NCBI GenBank assembly: GCA_009617715.1
Contig: VTFK01000209.1
Location: 124,001-188,000, forward strand
Origin: Plectrocnemia conspersa
Taxonomy: Eukaryota > Arthropoda > Insecta > Trichoptera > Polycentropodidae
Direction of reading: 5' to 3'
DNA length: 64,000 nucleotides
Made by a program: the position numbers and the translations under genes. Every line of letters starts with the position of its first letter. Position 1 is the first letter of the stretch. The notes under the pieces were generated by a model, which saw nothing but the letters and a program-made list of their open reading frames with translations, made no database searches and was not told the origin of the DNA. Shown piece by piece: positions 34,801-45,249 of this stretch.

Positions 34801-37800
34801 AGACTGTGACGCCATACGCGTATGCAAATAACGACTCACCATTAGAAAGTCTCACGCTTCTTCTTTCGACACGCGTGATATAATTCCGATCGATGCGAAG
34901 CTCACGACTCGCGGTGAAAGTGACCGATTGTGGCGCCTCACGATCTCGCGAGAAAAACTGTAACAATCATATAGAGGGAGCAGCTAACCAGCAATCTAAA
35001 AACCCTCATTATTGTCAGCGATTGTATATAATGCGGTGTTAGACCGTATTATCTGCTAACTATATCGGTGGCGGTACAACCCCTAAAACTAATACAGAGG
35101 GCGACGACATGCGAAGGGTCGCTCATTTTTTTCAATCCTTGTCAAAGTTGCGTTTGAGGTACATGATCATATAGTATATACTGACTACTCACGATCGCCA
35201 AGGAACGTAAATTAGCGTTGCCAGTGGCACAATCCGAAGGCGAGCACAGGCCAGGTGTTCCTCTGGTCTCTTATATAAAATCGAATCACGGAATTGTGGC
35301 ATGTCTTGTGTGCGCGATGGCTCAAATATCTGGTTATGGCATCGAACATCTGGCCGGCAACGGCACGCCTTCGCTTTATTTATCATTGCGGCGCATGTTT
35401 ATCTCCTAGGTATGCGAAATACCCTTTCTTTCCTCTGGGAGATGCGAGACGCTCGACTTGCGCAAGCGCGTCTCTCCCGGCTTTGCGCAAGTCGGGTAAC
35501 GAGGTGCGAAATCGGCGACCTCGCGCTTTTTGGCACTCGATGCAAATCGACCGTAGCCAAAACGCTTTCCACTGTCATGAAACAGCTTTTTCTTCATTGA
35601 CTCGAATGAAAATTACCACTCTAGGTTGCTAATTGGCCTCTGGTTGGAGCAACAAATCTTCACTTTTTAGAATATTAAGAGGATTTATTTACACTTTCGG
35701 GTGTAAATAACTTTCAAACTAGTAGCAATTTAAAAAAAAATGAAATCGCTACTTTATAAGCTTTTTCTTATGGATTTACAATTTACGAAGTGAAATACGA
35801 GTCACCCGCATTCACGCAAAGAATTTTAATGATGCCGTTTCCGCGTGCACCGGCGCGAAAGTGTTAAGAAAGCTACCGTTTGTAGAGGGACTCATGATCA
35901 GCAAATAACAATCTACTACTGTTAACTAATTTGAATCTCCACCTTGTTGTGACTAATAAAAAAATTAAAAAAGTTGAGATCAAAAACATTATATCATAAA
36001 AAATAAAATTTAAATTAAAAAAAATGTTACGAATTTTTTTTTTAAATTTAGTGTATGAGAGATAAAGTGTATTCAAAACGAATTTTGGTCAATAGGAGGA
36101 CGCGTTACCGAGCGTTAAAAATTCACGTCAAAAGCAATAAAACGGCGAGTGGGACGGTAACAATTTTATTGCTTTTGACGTGAATTTTTGACTTCTGAGA
36201 AGTGATAATTGTTTTTTGCGCTCTTTTATTGGTCAAAATTTGGTTTAGATATGCTTCATTCGATTCTTACTAATTTTTACACTAAGCATACATGTTATAA
36301 ACATAAACAAAAAATTAAAGAAGTTTCTTTATTCTGTTGAGGGAACCCGCTACATTTTTATTAGACTTTAGCGGATTGTCCTAAAAACATTATTATACAA
36401 ATTCACACCTCCGTACAATATTTTAAATATTCTCTATTTCTAGTCAATTTATTTTTAAGAGTCAGGCGCAATAACATCGTTTAACGCGTAATCATAATTT
36501 GCTTTTAAATTTCTGCCCTGTAATTGGTCGTTCGCCGTGAGATCAATATTCATTGGGAACGACCAAGCACCGAGCATAAATTTAAGAGCAAAGAGTAAAC
36601 GATGATATGACACACTGGCGCTTGAAAATAAATATACTGTAGTATTAAATCTATGTACATATTACTAAATTTTAATCATACTTTTACAATTAGTAAATCT
36701 ATTTTTGTTTAAAACTACTTTCATTGCCATATTTTTTGTAATTTTAAAAAATCGTCTTATCTAATTTATTACAATATTATTTATTTTTTGTATATGTCTT
36801 ATCTAAATTATTATATTATTGTTTTATTTTAATATATAATAATAAAAAAGCTATAATACGATTTTTTTCTCACAATTTCTCCAAAGTAACAAAATCCGAT
36901 ATATCGGACTTCGGCAATCAGAGGGTTAAATCCGATATATCTACCCGTTGATTCTATCGTAGTTTTTTGCCCACATTGACTTCAATAGAAAACACAATGA
37001 TCAAAAATAGTCGTTTGTGTTAGAAAAATGCTCCTGCATTGTGGCAAAAATAATTTGAAAGAAAGACTGTCTCGTGGCCATTGTCAACAGACGGTGACAA
37101 TTATAATTAGACGCATGCACACGTGCGCCGTTCGTCATCGGCCCGTCATGATCATACGGATCTACCGGACTCGGCGCAGTGTGAATTGGCCTTATCTCTA
37201 TCTCTGTCTGAGAAGGTATGGAACAACACAGCTGCGCGACCCCGCGGGTCACGGGCTGCGAAACCGAGCGACTGACCCGGGTTTTGTTATCGTCGTCTCG
37301 GTCGCGAGGCGCCTCTGTCAGCCGACAACGCACTCTCTGTCTGACCTTGTTTTCCACTCATTCATATTTCTAATTATACCACGTGAATAACTAGACGCCC
37401 AGCAGTGTCGTCACGTGAACTGTGTACTGAAATCATCAAAAGCTGTAATGTTGTTTAACCCTTTATTTGCCAAGTCTTTTAGGATTCCATAATAAACATA
37501 TATTTTAGCCCATTAAAGATGTTTTATACCACATATGCACGCCTAGCATGGTTTTAATAAATCATTATAGTATTCATCCGTGAGATTAAGAAAAACTAAT
37601 CGGTGATTACTCGAGTTCCCATGGGATTCGTACCCAGATCTTTCCGTTGATAGTCGACTTGGTAGCGGCTACGTCCTATTAAAATTAAATTAAATTATTT
37701 TTTCAATGATGACTGATCAGGCAATTTTGATTTATCCAATTTCGGCAAACAAATGGTTAAGGCCGCATATATAAATAAATATTATTTTTTTTACGAATAA

Positions 37801-39517
37801 AGCATACTTTTCAGTTGTGCTGTTTCTTAAATATCGTACAATAAAATCAATTGGGCTATTTTAAAATGTGCAACAATGCAATTTGGTTTTTTTTTATAAA
37901 TGACTATGGTTATTTATATGTTATAAAATTTCGTTACGTATTTCTTTTTTACGGATTAGATTGCTAATAAAGTACTTCACTTTTTTGTTTGCTGATCTTA
38001 ACTTTTTCTTTACTGTGATGTACACAGAGTGTACATTCTTATTATGTGAATATTTCTATAAATATGACGAATGATATGTTTATGTATTACATATTATAAG
38101 ATAATTACAAAATTTAAGTAATTGTTTTGTGTTCGTAAAAATGCTCTCTACCATCGAAAAAATCTCCCAGTAACTGATTAAAATGTATCCGATCCTTTTT
38201 TTAATGATAACGTTCGGATCCGGTCATCCTCGCCAAAGCCGATATATCGGATTTCGGCAAACAATGGGTTAAATTCTGATAGTTATTTTTTGGCGTGAGA
38301 ATCTCGGTTCAGTTAATTTTTTGCAAATTTAATTTTTAATCTCCTTGTTCTCATGTTATTCTTCCAAATTAGGTTTCTTTCCGTCTTTCATATTTGTATT
38401 GAGTGAAGTATTGAAACTTATTATTGTTTTTTGTAGATAATTTCTAATTTCTTAGTCTAACGATAATGTGTTGACCCTCGTTTATTGACGTCGTAATAAC
38501 AATGATGGTATTCAGTAGTAAAGCGCTTAAATACGTCGATGACGTCAATCATATATAAGCGTAAGTAGCATCAGCTGCATTTTTCAAAATAGCTCTGCGC
38601 CACGTTTTTGGTCGCTGGATTCCACACGTGTATCGTGAAAACGCTCCGGGAGGACACGTGCAAAACGATATGGAACTTCCCATTGTGCGCGCACGTGTAT
38701 ACAAACATCGGACCCCTAATCTGCGTCTCATAGTTTTTGGCGTCGATTAATTTCGTCGCTCTCTTTGAATTCGTGATGTAAATTGGCAGATCGGTGCCAG
38801 GAGGGAGAGGACTCAACGGGAGGAGCGCAGATGTATCACACAGATGTCCGCGCGCAGGATGTCCCTATTATGTCCAATGAAATGAATTGACAGAGTGGCC
38901 CACGCACACACATAAGACAAAATATTGTTTTTTTCGCAAATTCGCGCGCAGTTTACTTTTTGTGAGCAAACAATGTCTGAAGGAGTCCTTTGTGTCTCCT
39001 GCACACGTGTAGATAGAGCCCTTCTTTGATAGTAGCTCGGGGATCTCGCACACCTTTACTCAGCCCGTTATTGTGCATACAGACAGGAAGGCGAGATATG
39101 AATGAGTTCCTTAGAAAAAAGTTTTTGAGAAAAACATCACACCGGGTTGCGTATCGAACAGTGTATCCTGTTATGTTTTGACCAAGTCGCTAGCTAACAC
39201 ATCCGTCATTGCTTCGTGATAATATACATAAAATGTTTTTTGTACACACAAAATGACAGTTGGTCTCTCTGCCATCCCATATGAACGCACATGGCGAAAC
39301 CGTGACAAAAACGTTTAGGGTTGATGATTTGAGGGGTGAGCGATCGCGACGCGGATATCATACTCGACAAACAAAATTACTTGCGCCATCAAAGGGTTAA
39401 AATAATCTATTCATTAGGCAAACACCCACTTATTACCGTTTAAAATATACTAATGATTATTTTTTATTATTGTTACAGAGTCCTGAAAAAACATCACAAC
39501 AAGACAGGCCGTGTTAA
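31461..39517 (+). CDS. emc: extra macrochaetae (Emc), Id-type HLH inhibitor; join(31461..31826,39479..39517)
   Basis: Known role of the family: Emc/Id proteins have a helix-loop-helix but no basic DNA-binding region. They dimerise with class I/II bHLH proteins (Daughterless, Achaete-Scute type) in nucleus and cytoplasm and block E-box binding, restraining neural and other fates. Seen here: a 134-residue protein from the first ATG after a TATA promoter. The HLH spans about residues 31-73, with helix 1 [16 protein letters not shown], loop MPKNRKISK and helix 2 [15 protein letters not shown]. The preceding [10 protein letters not shown] lacks a basic binding surface, which is the Id hallmark. 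An Ala/Pro/Ser-rich tail (residues 77-122) follows, and the last 12 residues [12 protein letters not shown] come from exon 2. The intron is phase 0 (ACG|GTGAGC ... TTACAG|AGT). It lies well C-terminal of the HLH. There is no other host gene in the window. Identity is very secure; the exon 2 join is inferred from splice signals and frame. Confidence 0.95.
32131..32190 (+). mobile_element. hAT-type terminus fragment
   Basis: CAGAGCTTCCAAACCTTTTT then GTGCCACGCTGCATTTTAAT looks like a hAT end. A related TTTTGTGCCACACTGCACTT lies near 61734. No partner end. Confidence 0.35.
32450..32535 (-). repeat. repeat family F, partial copy
   Basis: Reverse complement of the central blocks of 30125-30310. 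Confidence 0.55.
32570..32720 (+). repeat. repeat family A, partial copy in the emc intron
   Basis: TATAAAAAGTCTTTATATGA, CGACGGCACGATTTCATTGC and later blocks match 22610-22740. Confidence 0.6.
32757..33585. other. intronic stretch, nothing firm
   Basis: Begins with an 11 bp C run (32757-32767); the rest is AT-rich with chance frames at 33105-33534. Confidence 0.4.
33590..33650 (-). repeat. repeat family B, copy 3 (short)
   Basis: Reverse complement reads ATTCCGTACCAAACGGTCCG, CCATGACACTGATAATAACA, matching 3980-4025. Confidence 0.55.
33820..35650. promoter_or_regulatory. large higher-GC block in the emc intron, candidate enhancer region
   Basis: The longest compositionally distinct non-coding block (about 1.8 kb). 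It has bHLH-type E-boxes CAGGTG at 33841-33846, 34120-34125 and 35252-35257, CAGCTG at 33923-33928 and CACCTG at 34256-34261. A paired palindromic TTGCGCAA site lies at 35458-35490. Short inverted repeat TTGTTCGC 34701-34708 / GCGAACAA 34712-34719. Frames of up to 146 codons overlap on opposite strands with no domain and are read as chance in GC-richer DNA. Position in the first intron of emc suggests enhancers. Confidence 0.4.
35454..35494. promoter_or_regulatory. inverted pair of palindromic C/EBP-type sites
   Basis: CGACTTGCGCAA (35454-35465) and TTGCGCAAGTCG (35483-35494) are perfect inverted copies. Each contains the palindrome TTGCGCAA (35458-35465, 35483-35490), the optimal C/EBP site. 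They start 25 bp apart. Confidence 0.4.
35651..36094. other. intronic AT-rich stretch, nothing recognised
   Basis: Low-complexity A/T runs at 35950-36050. Confidence 0.4.
36095..36285 (+). repeat. repeat family A copy with 26 bp perfect foldback
   Basis: Arms 36117-36142 and 36164-36189 (TTTTATTGCTTTTGACGTGA in the right arm) are perfect inverted copies with a 21 bp spacer. Downstream blocks CTTCTGAGAAG, GATAATTGTTTTTTGCGCTC and GGTCAAAATTTGGTTTAGAT match the other family members. Confidence 0.75.
36900..36935. repeat. TTAA-ended repeat end (family H)
   Basis: Palindrome TCCGATATATCGGA, then TTCGGCAATCAGAGGG and TTAA at 36926-36929. The same end recurs at 38237-38272. Confidence 0.5.
37030..37430. 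promoter_or_regulatory. GC-rich intronic block with three CACGTG
   Basis: CACGTG at 37120-37125, 37380-37385 and 37412-37417. Frames of 118-120 codons on opposite strands overlap completely and have no domain. Candidate enhancer. Confidence 0.3.
37459..37756. mobile_element. TTAA-flanked MITE (family H), about 298 bp
   Basis: TTAA at 37455-37458 and 37757-37760. Ends CCCTTTATTTGCCAAG and (reverse complement) CCATTTGTTTGCCGAA are imperfect inverted repeats. TTAA flanks and CCnTTTG ends point to a piggyBac-type MITE. It contains a tRNA-like fragment. Confidence 0.5.
37600..37678 (-). repeat. tRNA-like fragment, probable SINE head
   Basis: Minus strand: GGACGTAGCCGCTACCAAGT (A-box-like) and GGGTACGAATCCC (B-box-like, 37623-37635). 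No full cloverleaf, so not a gene. Confidence 0.5.
38237..38272. repeat. TTAA-ended repeat end (family H), second copy
   Basis: CCGATATATCGGATTTCGGC, AAACAATGGG, TTAA at 38269-38272. See 36900-36935. Confidence 0.5.
38540..39150. promoter_or_regulatory. intronic island with CRE, TATA and four CACGTG
   Basis: TGACGTCA at 38540-38547 is followed 4 bp later by TATATAAG at 38552-38559 (+ strand). CACGTG at 38625-38630, 38655-38660, 38692-38697 and 39004-39009. It could be an enhancer or an internal promoter. An antisense 81-codon frame (38571-38816) with natural-looking composition overlaps it; no domain recognised. Confidence 0.35.
39479..39517 (+). other. emc: emc terminal coding exon (13 codons including stop)
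   Basis: The acceptor is a run of T followed by TTACAG ending at 39478. A TACTAAT branch-point-like motif lies at 39448-39454, 25 nt before the junction. In phase 0 the exon reads [12 protein letters not shown] then TAA at 39515-39517. The tiny exon is too short to score by coding statistics. It is supported by phase, splice signals and the C-terminal placement of the intron. An acceptor two bases downstream (AG at 39479-39480) would break the frame. Confidence 0.8.
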
Positions 39518-40150
39518 AACGTTAAAGTGATATTGTTATAAACTTTTGCGTGTATATAAATAAATCACTAAGAGCGCCGCTCTGCACCATCATCATCACC
39601 GAGTCATCATCAGAAGAGCGCCGGCGAATATTCATCACGTTATGAGCTCATCTGATTATTATAAATATTTTGTGTCCTATGACCGATCTCGTCTATTCGT
39701 ATGTAATTTTAATATGTTGAATGATGAAGACCGATCAAGTATAAGAGTGTGATATTATTAAAAAATATGTGTGAAAGATCCGCCTATTGTATAAATCTGT
39801 CTGAAGCGATTCAGTTCTTCATTTGTTCCTCATGACGGTCGTCGAACTGCAATTTTCTGTTAAAACTTAAAATAAAAAAATCACGACTGCCGTCATAATC
39901 CGCAAAAGTGAAGAAATGAGTTTTTTATTATACGTATGCATAAAAAGATGTGATTTAATTCCTCATTTGCATTTTTTATAATCATGTCTTCGTGAAAATG
40001 TATAAAAGAAATTATTAGTTAGTACCTGTTTTCAAGTCTCAATGTTATTTGTTTTATATGACTATATGTTTTATTATTGCTTAACGAATTTTTCATTTCT
40101 TTTGGAAACTTGTAAATAAAAAGTAAAAATATATATGTGTAAAATAAAAA
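39518..40150 (+). other. emc: emc 3' UTR with candidate post-transcriptional sites
   Basis: AATAAA hexamers occur at 39559-39564, 39871-39876, 40115-40120 and 40143-40148, so the 3' end is probably near 39.58, 39.89 or 40.13-40.17 kb. Within it are two TGTGAT K-box motifs (39748-39753 and 39949-39954), a miRNA-recognised motif known in Notch-pathway bHLH transcripts. A Pumilio-type TGTAAATA is at 40111-40118, overlapping a poly(A) signal. These short motifs are suggestive only. Confidence 0.5.
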
Positions 40151-40169
40151 TTAACAAAATGTTTATTTG

Positions 40170-41190
40170 AAAAGTTATTAATGTAAATAAGATTATTGAA
40201 GGATGAGACATTTTTTATTAAACATTTTGTTCTGTGATTGTTTCCTTCATTTTATTTGTTTCTATACATATATTATATATGAAAAATAAATCGTTTATTT
40301 TTAAGAATTATTGCTAAGCACTAGCTTTATTGTAAATACATTTTCGATTTAAGTAGATAAAACGAAAATAAATGTTCATTTTTTAATCATTCATTTGTAT
40401 AAAATAACACCATTTATATTAAAAGACGATGAAAAGTAAGTTTCGTATGAAAAAAATCTCACGATTCGAATTTTGTATGAAGAAAAAAATAATGATAAAA
40501 AAATGAAGAAAAATAAAAAATAATGCACAATTATTTCCGTATTTTATTGCTACAACATTACACACAAACCCCAATAACTTATGACTAAAATTAACCGCAT
40601 AGGTCACGAGTTTCTACTGTAAACACCACAAAGCGAAACGAATTTTTTATGCCAGTAATCTAAATTACTTGAATGGATCTACAATAAACAAAACGATCGA
40701 ATAATATAATCTATATTAATATATACAAAAAACCCTTAATATTTAATATACATATAAATTTATTGAACGCGCAAAAAATAAAAACGCTTTTTATTGCTTT
40801 TAAATGATTATCTAGCTTTCGATATGAATGTCTAATCGTCTAAAATGCGATGTGTTACAAGACAAATTTGAGTCTGTCGGTTAAAAACAGTAAATAAAAA
40901 AATACATTTGATAAATAAACTAATGGGGTATATGTATACAATCGTATACCTGAAAAAAAATATTGACCAAAGAAATGCGTTTTGGATTGAAGAAGAATGA
41001 GTCAAGATAATTTTAAACAGGTCAAATAGAATAGCGCTACGTAGGAAAAGATTTAGCGAATAGTGTTTTCAGGCAATTGTGCAAAATCCATGGAGCCAAA
41101 TGATCATCTATGGGTACTTTTGAACAAATTCTAACAAATTAATCGACGGAACTGTGAAGGCGGTGGACTATAAAACTTAACTGTATTTTT
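40170..41190. other. AT-rich stretch downstream of emc
   Basis: Nothing recognised; possible remainder of long emc 3' UTR isoforms up to about 40.35 kb. Confidence 0.4.
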
Positions 41191-41195
41191 TCATA

Positions 41196-41643
41196 CAGTG
41201 AAATCTCAGTATAGCGAAGCTGACGGGACCAAAGAAAACATTTCGTTACGTTGAATGTAAAGAAAATAATATATGTTTATTTAATTTTTAATTACCATAT
41301 TACTACAGCATCAAAATATCCTCTTACAAGATTGACAGATCTTTTTTGTCCATTTTTAAGGATACCGTAATGAACACAATAAAAATTTAAGGGTCAACGA
41401 AACAACTTGAATGTCGCTTGTGAACACATCCGGCACACGCCAAGTCAAGGACGAACTGAATTCGATGAAATATTGTGTTAAGTTACAACGTCATTCTTAA
41501 ATTCGGATCCAAATATTTTGTTATACTGAGATCAATCTTCGTTACAATGAAAACATTTTTATGAAAGCTTTAGGGGACAAATGGAAGATTCGTTATACTA
41601 GGAATTTCGTTACTCCGGTATTCGTTACAAAGAAATTTCACTG
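41196..41643. mobile_element. pogo/Tigger-type MITE, 448 bp
   Basis: Ends CAGTGAAATCTCAGTATAGC and (reverse complement) CAGTGAAATTTCTTTGTAAC, with TA at 41194-41195 and 41644-41645. Inner blocks TTTCGTTACG / CGTTATACTA are typical of Tigger-like elements. No coding capacity. Confidence 0.75.
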
Positions 41644-41648
41644 TAATA

Positions 41649-41943
41649 CACTCATCCCTCAATTTACGCGGTACATACGTGACAGAATATATTGCATAAA
41701 TCAAGGCATAGATAAAACGATTAAATAGTATTCACGTGTACTTTTTTAACTCGAAAAGCAACTCAGGACACACCGTATGGGCAGTGGGAGAGATTCCAGA
41801 CGTAGGTCAAGTGAAAAAGTGGGTTTAAGCCATTAATTAACTTTTTAACCTTTGTACATTGCCGCGTTACGCGAGTGGAAGTATTTCAAATAAAATGTTT
41901 TTTTAATCGCGTAAAAGTGAAACCGAGTAAATCGAGGAATTAG
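41649..41943. mobile_element. second pogo-type MITE, about 295 bp, abutting the first
   Basis: Ends CACTCATCCCTCAATTTACG and (reverse complement) CTAATTCCTCGATTTACTCG, with TA at 41647-41648 and 41944-41945. Non-coding. Confidence 0.6.
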
Positions 41944-41945
41944 TA

Positions 41946-44229
41946 TATACAAGCCCGCGCATTAATATTGTTAAATATAAATTAATATTAAAATTTAATA
42001 TTATAAAAACATTATATTTTACCATTAGTGAAATGAAAAGGATCTTTAAAGAAATGGATGCCCATGGATTATTTCTAACTAAAAAAGCTTTACACCAAAT
42101 TACTATTTCAGCGATGTTTCGAAATCTCCAAAAGAAAAAATCTTATCCTCAGAGACGTTTTCCAAATGGCTCTGAGGATAACTATACCGGGTCATTTCGA
42201 ACTTCAAAAAACTTTACACCAAAAGGTTTGAATTGAAATTCACTAATAAATTCTAAAACAGGGGTTTTATAATTTAATAGTAAGTTTCCAAGTTTTTTCC
42301 ATTATTCATAAAAGTTTACTTTTACCAATTATTTAAATTTTTGACGCTTATAAGTATTTTATTATTAATATGTAATGCTTTAATAAATATTTAAAGAGTT
42401 AGTTTATCAAAAATATTTAAACTATTTTAATACGACACACAATTATGCAAATTTGACCTTAGTCACCTATATGCGATTAATAAAAATCGATCTCTTCCTG
42501 ACACATTGATTGCTAATTCAAGTGATTAATATGACGAAGAGTAATTTTACAATATAGAATATCAAAGCTTTGTTAAATCGATAAACGACTATGCTTCTCT
42601 TATTGCTTAAAACATAATTGTATATTTGACAAATTGTCTTATATGCTTTAATTTTTTAACATGAAAAAAAGGTAAAAATCAGCTATTTTACTTAACCAAA
42701 ATTAATAAAATATGTAAATAACATGATATTTGCTCTAAAAATATGTCATCTTATTTCAAAATGGCGATTAAAAAATTAATTGATAAGTTAAAATTTTATG
42801 TACAAATATTTTTTTATAAAACTTTTATAAAATAAAGTAAGGTGGTTAAAAACATTAAAATAAAAATATAAATATATGAGAATTTCTAAAAATAGATCTT
42901 ATAAATATCTCGGGTAAGTTTGTCAGTTAGTTTGATCAGCTATCTCTCACTTTAAATGGCGACTTTTCAAAACGGTTATTTTAAAGGAAAAATTAAAAAT
43001 ATAAAGAACGTTTAAAAATAAAAATTAAATTAAAATAGAAATTTAAAAAGTTATATTTTTTATTATCATTATTTTTGTGGCATATAACGAAATGTGAGTA
43101 CACGATAACTGCCATATTTTTAATTATATCAACGTGAAACTTGTTCTAAGAGTAGATCTTGTAAATATCTCTGGTAAGTTTGTTAGCCACCCTAAAAATG
43201 AAAAATGCCGGCTATACAAAAATATCAAAAAAATCGTAACTTTGTTAAAAAAGTCTCGAAGAAGAAATTAAAATAAAAATAGTAATTGAATTAAAATAAA
43301 AATTAATTTTTTTAAATACTTTAAAAATAAAAACTAAGAGGGGAAAATTAGTGTATTTTTTTATTTTATTGGAATTACAATTCGTGTAATTTTTTGCATT
43401 GTTAAAGATTGGTTTAAGATTGGGGTTCGATGGGAAAACGTTAATAAAAATTATATTTCTAAGCTACGGCAACCGGAAGTATATGAACAGAATAGAGCAT
43501 CTTCAAAAATGAATTTTAATGATTCATATAATGAACATATTCTGGATAGGTAGGTAGCTTTCTGTAAAAGTTTTAAGCACCATCTGTAACTTATAATAAA
43601 AACTTTATAAAAATGTATCATTAAGGTCTTTTTGGACGAATTTATGTTCTACAATTTTTTTAAACTGTACTTGTTTTTTACTTCCATATCCAGGTTTGAA
43701 GTCAGATGTGTTAATTCAATCTTAAAAAGCAGAAAATAAATTGTGTGGCGATTTTGGACTAAATCTTAATCACTTTTAATCCATCATCGCTAATCGTGCC
43801 AAGAGTCACCAACAACACCCGTCACTAATTAACTAATGTAATTTTAGTAAAAAATTCAATATTCAAGTAGTTTTAATAAAAGTGCTATTGCCATGCATTT
43901 GAAAGATAGATCACATTAGCATTTTTTTTGTGGATCAATAAAAAGTCAACAAAGTCTTGAAAACATCGATGGACAAAAAAGTTTAAGGACTGCTAGTTTA
44001 AATGCTGTATGTTGCCGAACGAAAAAGTAACACAAAAATATGAAACAAATTATAAAAAAATATGTAATGACATGCATTTAATAAAAACATACCAAGAAGT
44101 CGTACTCGAAGCGATGCAGATGTAAATACATTATTTTCAACAGTGTCAATCAATCAAAACTCGTAAACAGAAATTACACATTTTTTTCTAACATCCACAG
44201 AGATGTTATTGCTTAAAGTTTAAACGATT
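41946..44229. other. AT-rich stretch with small repeats
   Basis: Hairpin TTATCCTCAGAG 42143-42154 / CTCTGAGGATAA 42170-42181. A direct repeat AAAAAnCTTTACACCAAA at about 42083 and 42207. A second direct repeat GATCTTnTAAATATCTCnGG near 42895 and 43155. No gene. Confidence 0.45.
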
Positions 44230-44750
44230 CAATTTTAGTTTGAAGCGGACATAACGAGTTTAGGTGTCTCGTTGCTCGATAGCACGTAATTGGAACGCCG
44301 TTTATTGCTATAGCGACCGACGCCGTTATGAGGAAGCGTCACATAATTGACGGCGTCGGTCACCGCTCGCGTTGCGAAACGACCTCCTTCAGGTGTTGTT
44401 GTTTGTTCGGAGATGTTCGGAGATTTTGCCCATTCGGCCGGTTTTTTCTTGGCAATTTCGCAAGAGTTGCGAGGAGAGAAAAAAGCGCCAACCGACGAAC
44501 ACCTGGGCCCGCCGATCCATGACGTCTCAATCGCTCGCGAGAAAAAATCTGACGAAAAAATCGCTTTGTTGCTTAAGGTCTTTTCGTAGATTCGTCCGTG
44601 ACGTGATTGCGTGTCGATTGTGACATTTAACCGAGCTGTGACACTCGCGATTTGTGCGAAAATCGAATTTTGGCACGATGAGCGCAACGCGGTGTGAATT
44701 CGCAACATCGACAATGCAATGTTGTAAACCGACATTCAATTTTTTCAAGA
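44230..44750. promoter_or_regulatory. higher-GC block downstream of emc, candidate regulatory element
   Basis: Inverted repeat GACCGACGCCGT 44315-44326 / ACGGCGTCGGTC 44350-44361, CAGGTG at about 44391 and CACCTG at about 44500. The 166-codon minus frame (44235-44735) overlaps four other frames and shows no domain; rejected as a gene. Confidence 0.3.
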
Positions 44751-45111
44751 ATCAGTAGACAAAAAACAAAGCACACAGCATACACGTGATCGCTAAGAGC
44801 AGTGCTAAATTAAAATAATTAGAAAAAAATAAAAAAAATAAATACGCAGAGCAAGGCAAGGATTATAATAAATACAATATAAACATAACTCTAAAAATAG
44901 TGAAAGGAGCGATAAAATAACAATTTCAGAAGCAAAAAATCAATGCCCTGTGTACTTACACATGCCGGCACATCCCCTCATGGTGAACTACCAATCATAG
45001 GGCAGACATTTAAGAACACACGATGATCACGCGTTGAACAATGTTATTGTGCACTGACAGTTGAAAAGGATAAATGATAAAGGACATCTGATTGCTTATT
45101 ATTCATGCTAA

Positions 45112-45249
45112 TACCTGAAGAATCGAAGCTATGTTGATTCGCTAAATAATACATTTTCGATACCGCGAAAAATACCAGTTGGTGTACCTCAGGGCAGTAT
45201 ATTTGGGCCGTTTCTCTTCATTCTATATACAAATGATATTCCAATTTAA
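45112..45249 (+). pseudogene. LINE reverse transcriptase fragment
   Basis: 46 codons beginning YLKNRSYVDS and containing VGVPQGSIFGPFLFILYTND, the conserved RT block of Jockey/CR1/I-like LINEs (GVPQGSxLGPxLFxLYxND). Ends at TAA. The YADD block and all else are absent. Confidence 0.88.

Larger units (their letters stand above)
31827..39478 (+). other. emc: emc intron 1, 7652 bp
   Basis: Bounded by GTGAGC and TTACAG. It contains interspersed repeats (families F and A near 32.5 kb, B near 33.6 kb, A near 36.1 kb), a cluster of TTAA-flanked short elements (36.9-38.3 kb) and a tRNA-like SINE fragment at 37.6 kb. It also contains three higher-GC islands (33.8-35.65, 37.03-37.43, 38.54-39.15 kb) that are candidate enhancers. 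A GC-rich island inside an intron of a pleiotropic HLH gene fits cis-regulation, but that part is inference. Confidence 0.85.

Noticed and set aside
34526..34966. 146-codon minus-strand frame in the emc intron
   Set aside because: Same reasoning: higher GC, overlapping opposite-strand frame, no domain or splice context.
37001..37390. 118- and 120-codon frames on opposite strands
   Set aside because: Mutual overlap and no domain; most likely chance in a GC-rich enhancer-like block.
12247..37678. True tRNA genes at 12.25 kb and 37.6 kb
   Set aside because: Box A/B-like order is present but acceptor stems do not pair; both look like SINE heads or pseudo-tRNAs.
44235..44735. 166-codon minus-strand frame, the second longest in the window
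   Set aside because: Overlaps several frames on both strands in a GC-richer island, has no recognisable domain, and the region contains a structured inverted repeat. Composition explains the lack of stops.
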